Shown here one piece after another: positions 1-7,752 of a DNA stretch of 56,347 nt. The DNA is from COE1 sp045579665 (GTDB taxonomy: Bacteria; Bacillota; Clostridia; Lachnospirales; Lachnospiraceae): positions 1-56,347 of the forward strand of contig JAZNMO010000055.1 of assembly GCA_045579665.1 (NCBI GenBank), in the 5' to 3' direction. Each line of letters opens with the position of its first letter. Position 1 is the first letter of the stretch. Made by a program: the position numbers and the translations under genes. The notes beneath the pieces were generated by a model. The model ran no database searches, was not told the DNA's origin, and was given only the letters and a program-made list of their open reading frames with translations.

Positions 1-84
1 CTACTAAAACACCGATTCACATGATTTAGTAGGACATATTACTCTTTTACTGTCCTACTAAAACATCATTTCTCTTATTTAGTA
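1..84. repeat. Tandem hairpin repeat, two visible units, period 54
   Basis: Two units begin with the same 11 bases, CTACTAAAACA, at 1 and 55. Each forms a stem of CTACTAAA with TTTAGTAG (1-8 with 25-32) or with TTTAGTA (55-61 with 78-84). The linker GGACA...TGTCC can fold as well. The window starts inside the array, so more units may lie upstream. Unit length and design resemble the 53-bp array at 9977-10278 and the 51-bp repeat near 24118, but the stem sequences differ. Confidence 0.6.
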
Positions 85-133
85 TGACGTCATTTTGTTT
101 TTACAACGTTAAGATGTTGCTCCTTGCACAGAT

Positions 134-155
134 CCACTAAATCTAAATTTAACTA
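134..155 (+). repeat. 22-bp motif repeated in inverse orientation at 9891-9912
   Basis: The motif begins CCACTAAATCTAAATTT. Its reverse complement occurs at 9891-9912 with one mismatch in 22 bases. At both places a tandem hairpin array lies on the same side of the motif, 50 to 65 bp away, so array and motif together look like one composite intergenic element in two orientations. I see no gene or clear protein-binding symmetry in it. Confidence 0.5.
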
Positions 156-244
156 CAAGAAAATAAAAACGTACAAGGGATGAGATTAGTTTGGTAAGAA
201 AGGGTCTCAGATTTTGAATTGTGAGAAATGTAGTAAGGCATGTA

Positions 245-274
245 TTGATGTTGATTATTCCCACAGTATATAAT
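245..274 (+). promoter_or_regulatory. Predicted sigma-A promoter for the hydroxy-acid dehydrogenase
   Basis: A -35 box TTGATG at 245-250 and a -10 box TATAAT at 269-274 are separated by 18 bp. The start codon at 323 follows after about 40 nt. The remaining sequence between 85 and 244 shows no gene. Confidence 0.5.
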
Positions 275-322
275 TAAGATAGAAAGAAGGAATCAAGTAC
301 ATTTGAGGAGGCTACAAAGCAT

Positions 323-1264
323 ATGAATGAAAACAGATTAATGAATCCTGCATCTTCTAAGGAAATCACACGTGCATATTTTGATAGTTTGTTATTAGAA
401 ATGCGTCTGATGGACAGTGGTGTGCCCGATACAGAATTTGAGTTATATGGAAAGAAATTTAAAACGCCTATTATGACAGCAGCGCTTTCTCATATCGGAA
501 CATTTAACCCTGATATGCCAAATGGAATGGTTCAGTATGCACAAGGTGCAGAGCTTGCAGGTGCGGTTCATTGGATTGGAATGGGAAGTGATGAGGAGTT
601 TGAAAGTGTGGTTGCAACAGGAGTGCCAACGATTCGAATCATTAAACCTTATGCGGATGAAGAAGAGATATTTTCTCAGATACGATGTGCAGAAAAACAG
701 GGCGCATTGGCTGTAGGAATGGATATTGACCATATGTTTGATTTGAAAGGGAATCAGGATATTTGCGTGGGTGAGGCCATGGGCGTAAAGTCCTCTGAAG
801 ATTTGAAAAGGTATATAGAATATACGAAGCTGCCATTTATTATAAAGGGTGTACTAAGCGTACACGATGCAGTAAAATGTGCGAATATCGGAGCAAAGGG
901 AATTGTTGTTTCACATCACGGAGGAAGGTTAAATTATGCGGTACCACCACTTTATGTATTGCCTGAAATTGTGAAAGCTGTAGGGAAGCAGATGCCTGTT
1001 TTTGTAGATTGTGGTATTTGTTCAGGAATGGATGCTTATAAGGCATTGGCGCTGGGAGCAACAGCAGTAAGTGTAGGAGTGCATTTGATTCCTTATATTC
1101 GCGAAGGTGGTGCGAAGGGTGTTGCAGAACGTATCGAGGCTATGACAGAGGAATTAAAAGGTGCTATGGCATATACCGGTGTAAAAACTATGAATGATTT
1201 TGATTCTACAGTAATTCATAGAATAGAGAAGAGCATTGAACTGAGATGGACTCGTGAGGTGTAA
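323..1264 (+). CDS. FMN-dependent alpha-hydroxy-acid dehydrogenase/oxidase family protein
   Basis: This 313-residue protein belongs to the lactate/glycolate oxidase (LldD) TIM-barrel family, which oxidises 2-hydroxy acids to 2-oxo acids using FMN. The family motif SNHGGR appears here as S197-H-H-G-G-R202, so the proton-abstracting histidine (H199) is present while the preceding Asn is His. The FMN-phosphate segment near the C terminus reads VDCGICSGMDAYKALALGA. At 313 residues it is shorter than the usual 350-380, mainly at the N terminus, as in many clostridial members. A GAGGAG site at 305-310 precedes the ATG with rather long spacing. The gene stands alone behind its own promoter. Substrate is not predictable, and an oxidase reaction is unlikely in an anaerobe. 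Confidence 0.85.
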   Translation: MNENRLMNPASSKEITRAYFDSLLLEMRLMDSGVPDTEFELYGKKFKTPIMTAALSHIGTFNPDMPNGMVQYAQGAELAGAVHWIGMGSDEEFESVVATGVPTIRIIKPYADEEEIFSQIRCAEKQGALAVGMDIDHMFDLKGNQDICVGEAMGVKSSEDLKRYIEYTKLPFIIKGVLSVHDAVKCANIGAKGIVVSHHGGRLNYAVPPLYVLPEIVKAVGKQMPVFVDCGICSGMDAYKALALGATAVSVGVHLIPYIREGGAKGVAERIEAMTEELKGAMAYTGVKTMNDFDSTVIHRIEKSIELRWTREV

Positions 1265-1314
1265 ATAAAACAGAGCAAGGATTGAGTAGCATTGCAAATG
1301 ATAAAAGCCTATTA

Positions 1315-1342
1315 TTGTAAATGTTCAATTTTTAACCATAAT
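1315..1342 (+). promoter_or_regulatory. Possible promoter for the xylanase gene
   Basis: TTGTAA at 1315-1320 and CATAAT at 1337-1342 are separated by 16 bp and sit 24 bp before the xylanase start. The match to sigma-A consensus is moderate. Confidence 0.35.
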
Positions 1343-1365
1343 AATGCGAGAAGAAGGTAGAGAAG

Positions 1366-2628
1366 ATGAAAAATAATAGGTTTAATTGGAAAATGATAAT
1401 GGCTGCTTGTGTAATGGCGCTTGTATGTGCAGGCTGTGGCAGTGATAAAGAGACGGCAACTGATGTAGAAGTGGAAAGTGTAGCACAGGCAGTAGAGACA
1501 GAGGTTGTGGAGGAGACCTTGGAGGTGGAAGAAACGACTGAGGAATTACCGGAATCTCTTAAGGAGTATTGCAAGGATTATTTTACATTAGGAGTCGGAA
1601 TCAACGGTAGTACGCTTGATAATCTGACATTGCATTCAGAAGAGTATATGGCACTGGTTAAGCAGCATTTCAATAGCTGTACATTATCAAATCTGATGAA
1701 AAGCGCATATATTCTGAAACAGGACGAAAGCATTCAAAGTGCAAAAGAAGGAGATGGAAGCCCTGTCCTTACTTATGAATGTATCGACTCTACATTACAG
1801 TGGTGTATGGATAATGGTGTAGGTATGAGAGGACATACATTGGTGTGGCATACACAGGCACCGGACTGGTTTTTCCGTGAAGGATATACAAATGATGGCG
1901 AATATGTAGATAAGGATACAATGCTGTTTCGAATGGAGAGCTACATTGCTCAGCTCATGACGCATGTTCAGGACAATTATCCGGGCGTCGTATATTGCTG
2001 GGATGTCGTAAATGAGGCGGTTGATGAGGTTAAGGGTGACCCAGACAGTGCTTTTTCATGTCGAACAGAGAATGAAGGTACGCCTAATCCATGGTACATA
2101 ACCATCGGCGAGGATTATGTAGAAATGGCATTTACCTATGCGCGTAAATATGCAGCGGAAGGGGTTAAACTTTTCTATAACGACTTTAATACATACGATG
2201 CGAGTAAGAGAGAATATATTTATACCTTATGCGAAGGCTTGAAGGAAAAGGGACTTATTGATGGTATCGGTATGCAAGGCTACTGGAGTACCACATATCC
2301 AAGTATGTCTGCTATTGAAGGAACCATTATGCGTTTTGCCAAGCTTGATTTGGAAATCCATATTACTGAGCTTTCGGTTGGTGTTGATGAGGAGACAGAA
2401 GAAGCGTTTAAGAGTCAGGGACAGCGTTACTTTAACATTTTCTTCTCATTACGTAATTTGGATAAAGAAGGTGGCGGAAGTGCTAATATTACCAATGTAA
2501 CAGTCTTTGGTTTGAAGGACCATTATCATGAAAATGATACGACAAATTCCCGATTCTTTGATAAGGATTTTCAACCAAAGCCTGCTTACGAAAGAGTCAG
2601 AGATGTTATGAAGGCTATTTATAAATAA
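1366..2628 (+). CDS. GH10 endo-1,4-beta-xylanase, lipoprotein
   Basis: This 420-residue protein carries a lipoprotein signal with probable lipidated Cys24 (VCAGC), then an acidic Thr/Glu-rich linker to about residue 65, then a GH10 barrel. Family hallmarks are WHTQAPDWF, WDVVNEAVDE with acid/base Glu217, and EIHITELSV with nucleophile Glu335. It should hydrolyse the beta-1,4-xylan backbone at the outer face of the membrane. There is no carbohydrate-binding module, so it is a single-domain surface enzyme. The GH120 beta-xylosidase at 21029 could complete xylo-oligomer breakdown in the cytoplasm. The gene is monocistronic, with a terminator at 2660-2697. Confidence 0.93.
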   Translation: MKNNRFNWKMIMAACVMALVCAGCGSDKETATDVEVESVAQAVETEVVEETLEVEETTEELPESLKEYCKDYFTLGVGINGSTLDNLTLHSEEYMALVKQHFNSCTLSNLMKSAYILKQDESIQSAKEGDGSPVLTYECIDSTLQWCMDNGVGMRGHTLVWHTQAPDWFFREGYTNDGEYVDKDTMLFRMESYIAQLMTHVQDNYPGVVYCWDVVNEAVDEVKGDPDSAFSCRTENEGTPNPWYITIGEDYVEMAFTYARKYAAEGVKLFYNDFNTYDASKREYIYTLCEGLKEKGLIDGIGMQGYWSTTYPSMSAIEGTIMRFAKLDLEIHITELSVGVDEETEEAFKSQGQRYFNIFFSLRNLDKEGGGSANITNVTVFGLKDHYHENDTTNSRFFDKDFQPKPAYERVRDVMKAIYK

Positions 2629-2659
2629 AGAAATTTAATTAGAAGATATGCTTAAATTG

Positions 2660-2697
2660 CAGTTTCACTGAAGATAGCTTTGGTGAAACTGTTTTTT
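2660..2697 (+). terminator. Rho-independent terminator after the xylanase
   Basis: A 9-bp stem CAGTTTCAC/GTGAAACTG is followed by six T residues. Confidence 0.85.
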
Positions 2698-2771
2698 GTA
2701 TAAAAGAATTGACTTGTTCATGACAGGGGAGAATGATAGAATGAGCATAGTTTGGAGAGGGAGGATAACCT

Positions 2772-3272
2772 ATGCATTTTAAATATTGCCCGCATTGTGG
2801 CACGAAAGCAATCATGAAGGAAATTGGAGATGAGGGAGAAATTCCGTATTGTGAGACTTGTAAGATACCTCTGTGGGACATGTTTTCAACCTGTATTATC
2901 TGTGCAGTGGTGAACGAACAGCGTGAGGTGGCACTGCTTAGACAGGACTATGTATCTACCACCAGCTATGTCTGTGTGGCAGGTGTGATGAAGCTTGGTG
3001 AGTCAGCAGAGGAGACGGCAAAAAGAGAGGTAAAGGAAGAAATCGGGCTGAATGTAGAGGAACTGAAATTTATCAAGACGTATCCTTATGATAAGAAGGA
3101 AATGCTGATGATAGGCTTTAAGGCAAGTGTAAAAAAAGCTAAGTTCAAGCTTTCAGGAGAAGTGGATGCTGTAAGGTGGTTTTCCTTTGATGAGGCATTA
3201 AGTCAGTTACGTGAAGGAAGTATTGCATGGCAGTTAGTTAAAGCAGTAATTGAGGAGAGTACCAATGAATAA
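2772..3272 (+). CDS. Nudix hydrolase with N-terminal zinc ribbon (NudC-like layout)
   Basis: This 166-residue protein starts with a zinc ribbon (CPHC at 6-9, CETC about 20 residues later) followed by a Nudix fold. The Nudix box is complete: G-x5-E-x7-REVKEEIG, from about residue 78 to 100. Zinc ribbon plus Nudix recalls NADH pyrophosphatase NudC, but the NudC signature SQPWPFPxS after the box is absent and the protein is much shorter. It may therefore clean up another nucleoside-diphosphate derivative. A GGAGG site lies just before the ATG. It overlaps the next gene by 8 bp, so the two are translationally coupled. Confidence 0.85.
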   Translation: MHFKYCPHCGTKAIMKEIGDEGEIPYCETCKIPLWDMFSTCIICAVVNEQREVALLRQDYVSTTSYVCVAGVMKLGESAEETAKREVKEEIGLNVEELKFIKTYPYDKKEMLMIGFKASVKKAKFKLSGEVDAVRWFSFDEALSQLREGSIAWQLVKAVIEESTNE

Positions 3273-4029
3273 GAGTGAGCTTTTATTTTATGATGCCTAT
3301 GAACAGTTCTATGAAATGGCAAAGACCTCAAAGGCATTTGCAGACTTTTGTAAGGATGCTTTTGGAGAAGATTTTTCACAGGATGGCTTTAGTGATAGGC
3401 AGCAGACAGATAGGATATTGGAATACATTCCGAAGAAAAAGGATGTACACATATTAGATATTGGATGCGGTAACGGAAAGATGCTTGGGTATTTGCAGGA
3501 GAAGACAGGAGCCTTTATTCATGGCTTTGATTACTCTGAGCAGGCTATAAAGACAGCGAAATCATTATATACAAACAATGCTGAGTTTAGAGAAGGAATC
3601 ATTGGCGAAGTAGAATATCCTGCAAATGGCTTTGAGGTGATTACTTCTATGGATACGATGTATTTTGCGAAGGATATGGTTGCATTAGTAGCACAGGTGA
3701 AGCGTTGGTTAAAGCCTGATGGTATTCTCTTTGTGGGATATCAGGAGGGCGATGTCATGTCAAGGACGGCAGATGCGGACAAAACAGAATTGGCTAAGGC
3801 ATTACGAGCAAATGAAATGACTTATGAAGTAACGGAGATTACGAAGCAGGTCTATGATTTATTGCTTAAGAAAAGAGAAGCAGCTATGAAATATGAGGCA
3901 GAGTTTGAAAAAGAAGGAAACAGACAGTGGTATGAGATGCTCATAGGGCAGACGCAATATGCTTCTGTGCCGTATGAAGAGTTTAAGGAGAAGATGGCAA
4001 GATATATCTATGTAGCGAGAAAGAAATAA
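3265..4029 (+). CDS. Class I SAM-dependent methyltransferase
   Basis: The Rossmann-type motif I, LDIGCGNGKMLGYL, lies near residue 60, followed by an acidic motif (HGFDYSEQAI) and the post-I segments typical of Methyltransf_11/25 proteins. Substrate is unknown. I chose the ATG at 3265 because GAGGAG at 3252-3257 lies 7 nt upstream. A TTG five codons earlier would place the ribosome site inside the coding region. The gene overlaps the Nudix stop by 8 bp, forming a two-gene unit. The family is very broad and neighbours do not define a pathway. Confidence 0.85.
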   Translation: MNKSELLFYDAYEQFYEMAKTSKAFADFCKDAFGEDFSQDGFSDRQQTDRILEYIPKKKDVHILDIGCGNGKMLGYLQEKTGAFIHGFDYSEQAIKTAKSLYTNNAEFREGIIGEVEYPANGFEVITSMDTMYFAKDMVALVAQVKRWLKPDGILFVGYQEGDVMSRTADADKTELAKALRANEMTYEVTEITKQVYDLLLKKREAAMKYEAEFEKEGNRQWYEMLIGQTQYASVPYEEFKEKMARYIYVARKK

Positions 4030-4050
4030 ATAAGAGAGATAAACACTTTG

Positions 4051-4079
4051 TAGACATAATTTGTCAAAACCTTTATAAT
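4051..4079 (+). promoter_or_regulatory. Promoter of fchA-folD
   Basis: TAGACA at 4051-4056 and TATAAT at 4074-4079 are 17 bp apart. The start codon of fchA follows 43 nt downstream, with AGGAGGA as ribosome site. Confidence 0.7.
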
Positions 4080-4121
4080 ACAGAGAGTATGAGTTGAAAA
4101 AAGATATGAGGAGGAATATAC

Positions 4122-4754
4122 ATGAGCTTTACAACATATTCATGTGAAGATTTTGTGGAAGTATTATCGACAAAGGCACCGGTACCGGGAGGCGGCGGAG
4201 CATCGGCATTGGTAGGAGCATTAGGAACAGCCCTTGGTAATATGGTAGGAAGCCTGACTGTTGGCAAGAAGAAGTATGCCGAGGTAGAGGCTGATATCAT
4301 TGCGTTAAAGGAGAAGGCTGATGCGTTGCAGAAGGATTTTCTTCGTCTGGTAGAAGAAGACGCTTTAGTTTTTGAGCCATTGTCTAAGGCATATGGAATG
4401 CCAAAGGATACTGAGGAAGAGAAGGCAGAGAAGGCACGTGTAATGGAAATCGTGTTAAAGGATGCCTGCTTGGTTCCGATGGAGATTATGAGAAAATGTT
4501 GTGAAGCGATTGATATTATAGAGGAATTTGCGGCAAAGGGCAGCGTGATTGCGCTCAGCGATGCGGGCGTAGGAGCGGCATTCTGTAAGGCGGCTTTACT
4601 TGGTGCATCTTTAAATGTATTCATTAATACAAAGTCAATGGCAAATCGTGAGTACGCAGAGGAGTTAAATACTGAGGCGAATGAGATGATTCGTGTGTAC
4701 TCAGAGAAGGCAGATGTGGTATTTAATAGTGTAAATGAGAGATTAAAGAAATAG
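4122..4754 (+). CDS. fchA: Methenyltetrahydrofolate cyclohydrolase (FTCD_C family)
   Basis: This 210-residue all-helical protein belongs to the formiminotransferase-cyclodeaminase C-terminal family. The N-terminal glycine-rich segment PVPGGGGASALVGALGTAL (about residues 20-38) is the family signature. In Clostridia the stand-alone form hydrolyses 5,10-methenyl-THF to 10-formyl-THF in one-carbon metabolism. It is followed after 12 bp by folD, which encodes a bifunctional dehydrogenase/cyclohydrolase. The cyclohydrolase step is therefore potentially encoded twice in one operon. Confidence 0.9.
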   Translation: MSFTTYSCEDFVEVLSTKAPVPGGGGASALVGALGTALGNMVGSLTVGKKKYAEVEADIIALKEKADALQKDFLRLVEEDALVFEPLSKAYGMPKDTEEEKAEKARVMEIVLKDACLVPMEIMRKCCEAIDIIEEFAAKGSVIALSDAGVGAAFCKAALLGASLNVFINTKSMANREYAEELNTEANEMIRVYSEKADVVFNSVNERLKK

Positions 4755-4766
4755 GAGAAGAAACAT

Positions 4767-5618
4767 ATGGCAAAGCAGTTATTAGGCAAGGAAGTTACTG
4801 CCGCAATGAATGAAAAGATAAAGGCAAATGTGGCATTATTAAATGAGAAGGGCATCACACCAACACTTGGAATTATCCGTGTGGGAGAGAGAGAAGATGA
4901 TATCTCCTACGAGAGAGGTGCAACCAAGAGATGCGAGACACTTGGTGTTGCATATGAGAAGTTTTTGCTTCCACAGGATGTAACTGAGGAGGAGCTTCTT
5001 GCAGTGATAGACAAGGTGAATAAGGACGACAAGATTCACGGCGTATTGTTGTTCCGTCCGCTTCCAAAGCATTTGAATGAAGAGAAGATTATCAATGCTC
5101 TTGATTTTGAGAAGGATGTAGATGGTATCACAGACGGCTCTATGGCAGGCGTGTTTGCAGGTAAGGCACAGGGATTCCCGCCATGTACACCACAGGGTTG
5201 TATGGAGATTCTTGACCATTATGGTATTGATTGCACAGGTAAGAAGGCTGTTGTTGTTGGTAGAAGCCTTGTAGTAGGTAAGCCTGCGGCAATGATGCTG
5301 ATTCAGAAGAACGCAACTGTAACTGTGTGCCACACAAGAACAGTAGATATGCCTTCGGTTGTGAAGGAAGCAGATATTGTGATTGTGGCAGCAGGTAGAG
5401 CCGGCGTGATTGACGGTTCTTATTTAAGAGAGGGTCAGGTTGTAATTGACGTTGGTATCAATGTCAATGAAGAGGGCAAGCTTTGCGGAGATGTAAACTA
5501 CGCAGAGGCAGAGGCTATTGTTGATGCTATTACACCGGTTCCGGGCGGAGCAGGAAGTGTTACGACATCTGTTTTGGTAGGACATGTAGTAGAGGCTGCC
5601 ATGAGGAAATATTTATAA
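4767..5618 (+). CDS. folD: Bifunctional methylene-THF dehydrogenase / methenyl-THF cyclohydrolase
   Basis: This 283-residue protein has the normal FolD length and both family signatures. One is the substrate-binding region GVLLFRPLPKH. The other is the nucleotide-binding part with VVGRSLVVGKPAAMML and the C-terminal TPVPGGAGSVTTSVL. A striking point is the usual catalytic Tyr-x3-Lys region. Here the sequence reads YERGATKRCETLG, giving Y-x3-T-K rather than the canonical Y-x3-K, so the cyclohydrolase lysine is shifted or replaced. That would fit with FchA doing the hydrolysis. The gene has a GGAGAAG ribosome site. Its terminator lies inside the 3' end of the convergent AraC gene. Confidence 0.93.
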   Translation: MAKQLLGKEVTAAMNEKIKANVALLNEKGITPTLGIIRVGEREDDISYERGATKRCETLGVAYEKFLLPQDVTEEELLAVIDKVNKDDKIHGVLLFRPLPKHLNEEKIINALDFEKDVDGITDGSMAGVFAGKAQGFPPCTPQGCMEILDHYGIDCTGKKAVVVGRSLVVGKPAAMMLIQKNATVTVCHTRTVDMPSVVKEADIVIVAAGRAGVIDGSYLREGQVVIDVGINVNEEGKLCGDVNYAEAEAIVDAITPVPGGAGSVTTSVLVGHVVEAAMRKYL

Positions 5619-6401
5619 TTACATATGGTTTTTACGGAATTTAGCAGGTGTTTGGCCTGCTATTTTTTTAAACTGGCGATAAAAATGAATTTCGTTGTTG
5701 TAGCCACAAAGCTCTGCAATCTCTTCTACAGTTAGTACTGTGGTTAGAAGTAAATTTTTGGCATATTCAATACGAAAGTGTATTACGTCCTGCTGATAGG
5801 AAATGCCAAAAAGCTCTGTATACAGATGTTGAAAATAGGATTCGCTAATGCCGATAGATGCAGCACTATCCCTAATATCAGGGGTGTTTAGAAAGTTGTT
5901 TTGTAGTTCTAAGCGCAAGGCTTGAAGCTGCGACTTGTACGGAGAGATAGCTGTTGGCTGAGAGGCATTTTGTTGATGCACAAGCAAATGATTTATGAGT
6001 ACACGAAACAAAGCATCAATATTCTCAAAAGAATAAGGCTGTGGCGTATAGGCGTGTTCTAACATAATCTGATGCACTAGGGTTGTATAACTTTCTGTGT
6101 TACTAAGAACAAACGGTATATTCATAAAGGGAAGCATGGAATGAAAAGCGTCCTCGTTTGTAGTCGTAAAATGCAGCCAGTCATCCACATATTCGCCATC
6201 CGGATTACTGTAGGAATAAGGTGTCCCCGGAGATAGTATCAGAGCTGAGCCGGGAGTTACCTGATACTGTTTGCCGGCAATCTGAAAAAGACCTTGTGTA
6301 CGAATGATAAGCAGTACAAAGCATGGCAGACCATCAGGTCTTGACATGATAAATGAACTTGGGTGCTTGGAATTGCATCCGCCGCGAAGAATTTGATACA
6401 T
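5619..6401 (-). CDS. AraC-family transcriptional regulator
   Basis: This 260-residue protein has an N-terminal cupin-like sensor (about 1-140) and two C-terminal helix-turn-helix motifs (about 160-258). The signature ELCGYNNEIHFYRQFKKIAGQTPAKFRK closes the DNA-binding domain. It is divergent from the GH88-DUF2264 genes and probably senses an oligosaccharide or unsaturated uronide to control them. AGGAGG stands 6 nt before the ATG. Its stop is directly adjacent to the folD stop. The promoter overlaps an inverted repeat, suggesting autoregulation. Confidence 0.9.
   Translation of the reverse strand: MYQILRGGCNSKHPSSFIMSRPDGLPCFVLLIIRTQGLFQIAGKQYQVTPGSALILSPGTPYSYSNPDGEYVDDWLHFTTTNEDAFHSMLPFMNIPFVLSNTESYTTLVHQIMLEHAYTPQPYSFENIDALFRVLINHLLVHQQNASQPTAISPYKSQLQALRLELQNNFLNTPDIRDSAASIGISESYFQHLYTELFGISYQQDVIHFRIEYAKNLLLTTVLTVEEIAELCGYNNEIHFYRQFKKIAGQTPAKFRKNHM
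5643..5669 (+). terminator. folD terminator inside the AraC coding end
   Basis: AGCAGG/CCTGCT with a 7-nt loop is followed by a run of seven T residues on the plus strand. It lies within the last codons of the convergent regulator gene. Confidence 0.75.
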
Positions 6402-6439
6402 AGTTTGCCTCCTGTTAATAGCAGAAAAGGTTAGTTTTG

Positions 6440-6472
6440 TAATAGTATACGCTATTAATTTTTGAGAGTCAA
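6440..6472 (-). promoter_or_regulatory. araC-type gene promoter with overlapping inverted repeat
   Basis: On the minus strand TTGACT (6472-6467) and TATACT (6449-6444) are exactly 17 bp apart. A perfect inverted repeat TAATAG-6-CTATTA at 6440-6457 covers the -10 box. It is a good candidate operator for autoregulation and for control of the divergent GH88 gene. Confidence 0.65.
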
Positions 6473-6517
6473 TTCATTAAGATGAAAGTAAAATAAGATT
6501 AAAAGGAGAGCAGATAG

Positions 6518-7657
6518 ATGTTAGATGTAAAGGAATTAAGCTGGGTGAATGAAACTTTAGAAAGAATAGAAAAGAAAATGGAAAAGGTTAGTACCCGTTC
6601 CGCTGAGAAGATACCATATACAACAGTAAATGGTGTACATGATGACTGGTCAGCGGAGAACAAGATTGGCTGGTGGACCAATGGCTTTTGGGGCGGTATG
6701 ATGTGGCAGATGTATGCACTGACCAAGAAGGAGCACTATAAGACAATTGCACAGAAGAATGAGGAGACGCTGGATGAACTTTTCTTAGACTATAACAAGA
6801 TGGACCATGATAATGGCTTTAAGTGGCTGCCGACAGCAGTAGCCAATTATCGTGTGACAGGCAACAGACGTTCCAGAAACAGAGGTTTGCTGGCGGCAAA
6901 TAATCTGGCAGGACGTTTTAACAGTGCAGGTCAGTTTATTCGTGCGTGGAATGACTGGTCGGATGAGGATAGTCTTAGAAGAGGCTGGGCAATTATTGAC
7001 TGTATGATGAATCTGCCTCTGTTATATTGGGCAAGTGAAGAGATTGGTGACCCTAGATTTGAGCAGATGGCAAGACGACATGCGGATACTTCCATTCAGT
7101 ACTTCGTGCGTGGTGATGGTTCGGTCAATCATATTGTAGAGTTTGATATTTATAGTGGAGATATGGTGACAAGCTATGGCGGTCAGGGCGTTGGTGAAGG
7201 TTCATCATGGACAAGAGGACAGAGCTGGGCATTGTATGGATTTACTTTGAGTTACCTTCACACAAAGGAGCCGGAGTATCTTGCAACTGCAGAGAGAATT
7301 GCTAATTATTATATTACCAATATCCCTGAGAATGGATTTATTCCGGTGGACTTCAGACAGCCGGCAGATGTAACATGGGAGGATTCGACATCAGCTGCGA
7401 TTGCGGCATGTGGATTGATTGAGCTTGCAAAGCTCCATGAGGGAAGACAAAGAGATATTTATCTGAATGCGGCATTGAAGCTTCTTCATGCTTTGGCAGA
7501 GCATCGCACAAACTGGAATGAGGACGAAGATAATCTGTTGGAGAAGTGTACTGCGGCTTATCATGATGAGAAGCATGAGTTTTCGATTATTTATGGAGAT
7601 TATTATTTTATTGAGGCGCTGATGAAGCTGGCAGGAAAGGAGCTGTTTATTTGGTAA
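6518..7657 (+). CDS. GH88-family unsaturated glucuronyl/uronyl hydrolase
   Basis: This 379-residue alpha6/alpha6-barrel enzyme lacks a signal peptide and is cytoplasmic. It shows family hallmarks WWTNGFWGGMMWQ, MDHDNGF (D96 to F101, with the conserved Asp of the DHHDxGF motif) and SSWTRGQSWALYGF near residue 230. GH88 enzymes remove the 4,5-unsaturated uronic acid left at the non-reducing end by polysaccharide lyases, by hydrating the double bond. The closest known roles are in glycosaminoglycan, pectin or glucuronan breakdown. The PL9 lyase at 25170 could supply unsaturated ends, although GH105 rather than GH88 is typical for pectin. It forms an operon with the DUF2264 gene. Confidence 0.88.
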   Translation: MLDVKELSWVNETLERIEKKMEKVSTRSAEKIPYTTVNGVHDDWSAENKIGWWTNGFWGGMMWQMYALTKKEHYKTIAQKNEETLDELFLDYNKMDHDNGFKWLPTAVANYRVTGNRRSRNRGLLAANNLAGRFNSAGQFIRAWNDWSDEDSLRRGWAIIDCMMNLPLLYWASEEIGDPRFEQMARRHADTSIQYFVRGDGSVNHIVEFDIYSGDMVTSYGGQGVGEGSSWTRGQSWALYGFTLSYLHTKEPEYLATAERIANYYITNIPENGFIPVDFRQPADVTWEDSTSAAIAACGLIELAKLHEGRQRDIYLNAALKLLHALAEHRTNWNEDEDNLLEKCTAAYHDEKHEFSIIYGDYYFIEALMKLAGKELFIW

Positions 7658-7661
7658 CAAC

Positions 7662-7707
7662 CTGTCGGTAAACTGACAGCTAAAAGAATTTGCGGGGCAA
7701 ATTCTTT
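7662..7707 (+). repeat. Double hairpin between GH88 and DUF2264 genes
   Basis: Two hairpins follow the stop codon: CTGTC/GACAG (7662-7679), then a perfect 11-bp stem AAAGAATTTGC/GCAAATTCTTT with a GGG loop (7683-7707). No T-run follows. The layout matches other intercistronic double hairpins in this window. Confidence 0.6.
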
Positions 7708-7752
7708 CGAATTGGAATGATGTACGTTATTCGCTTGTTTAGGAGAGATTTT

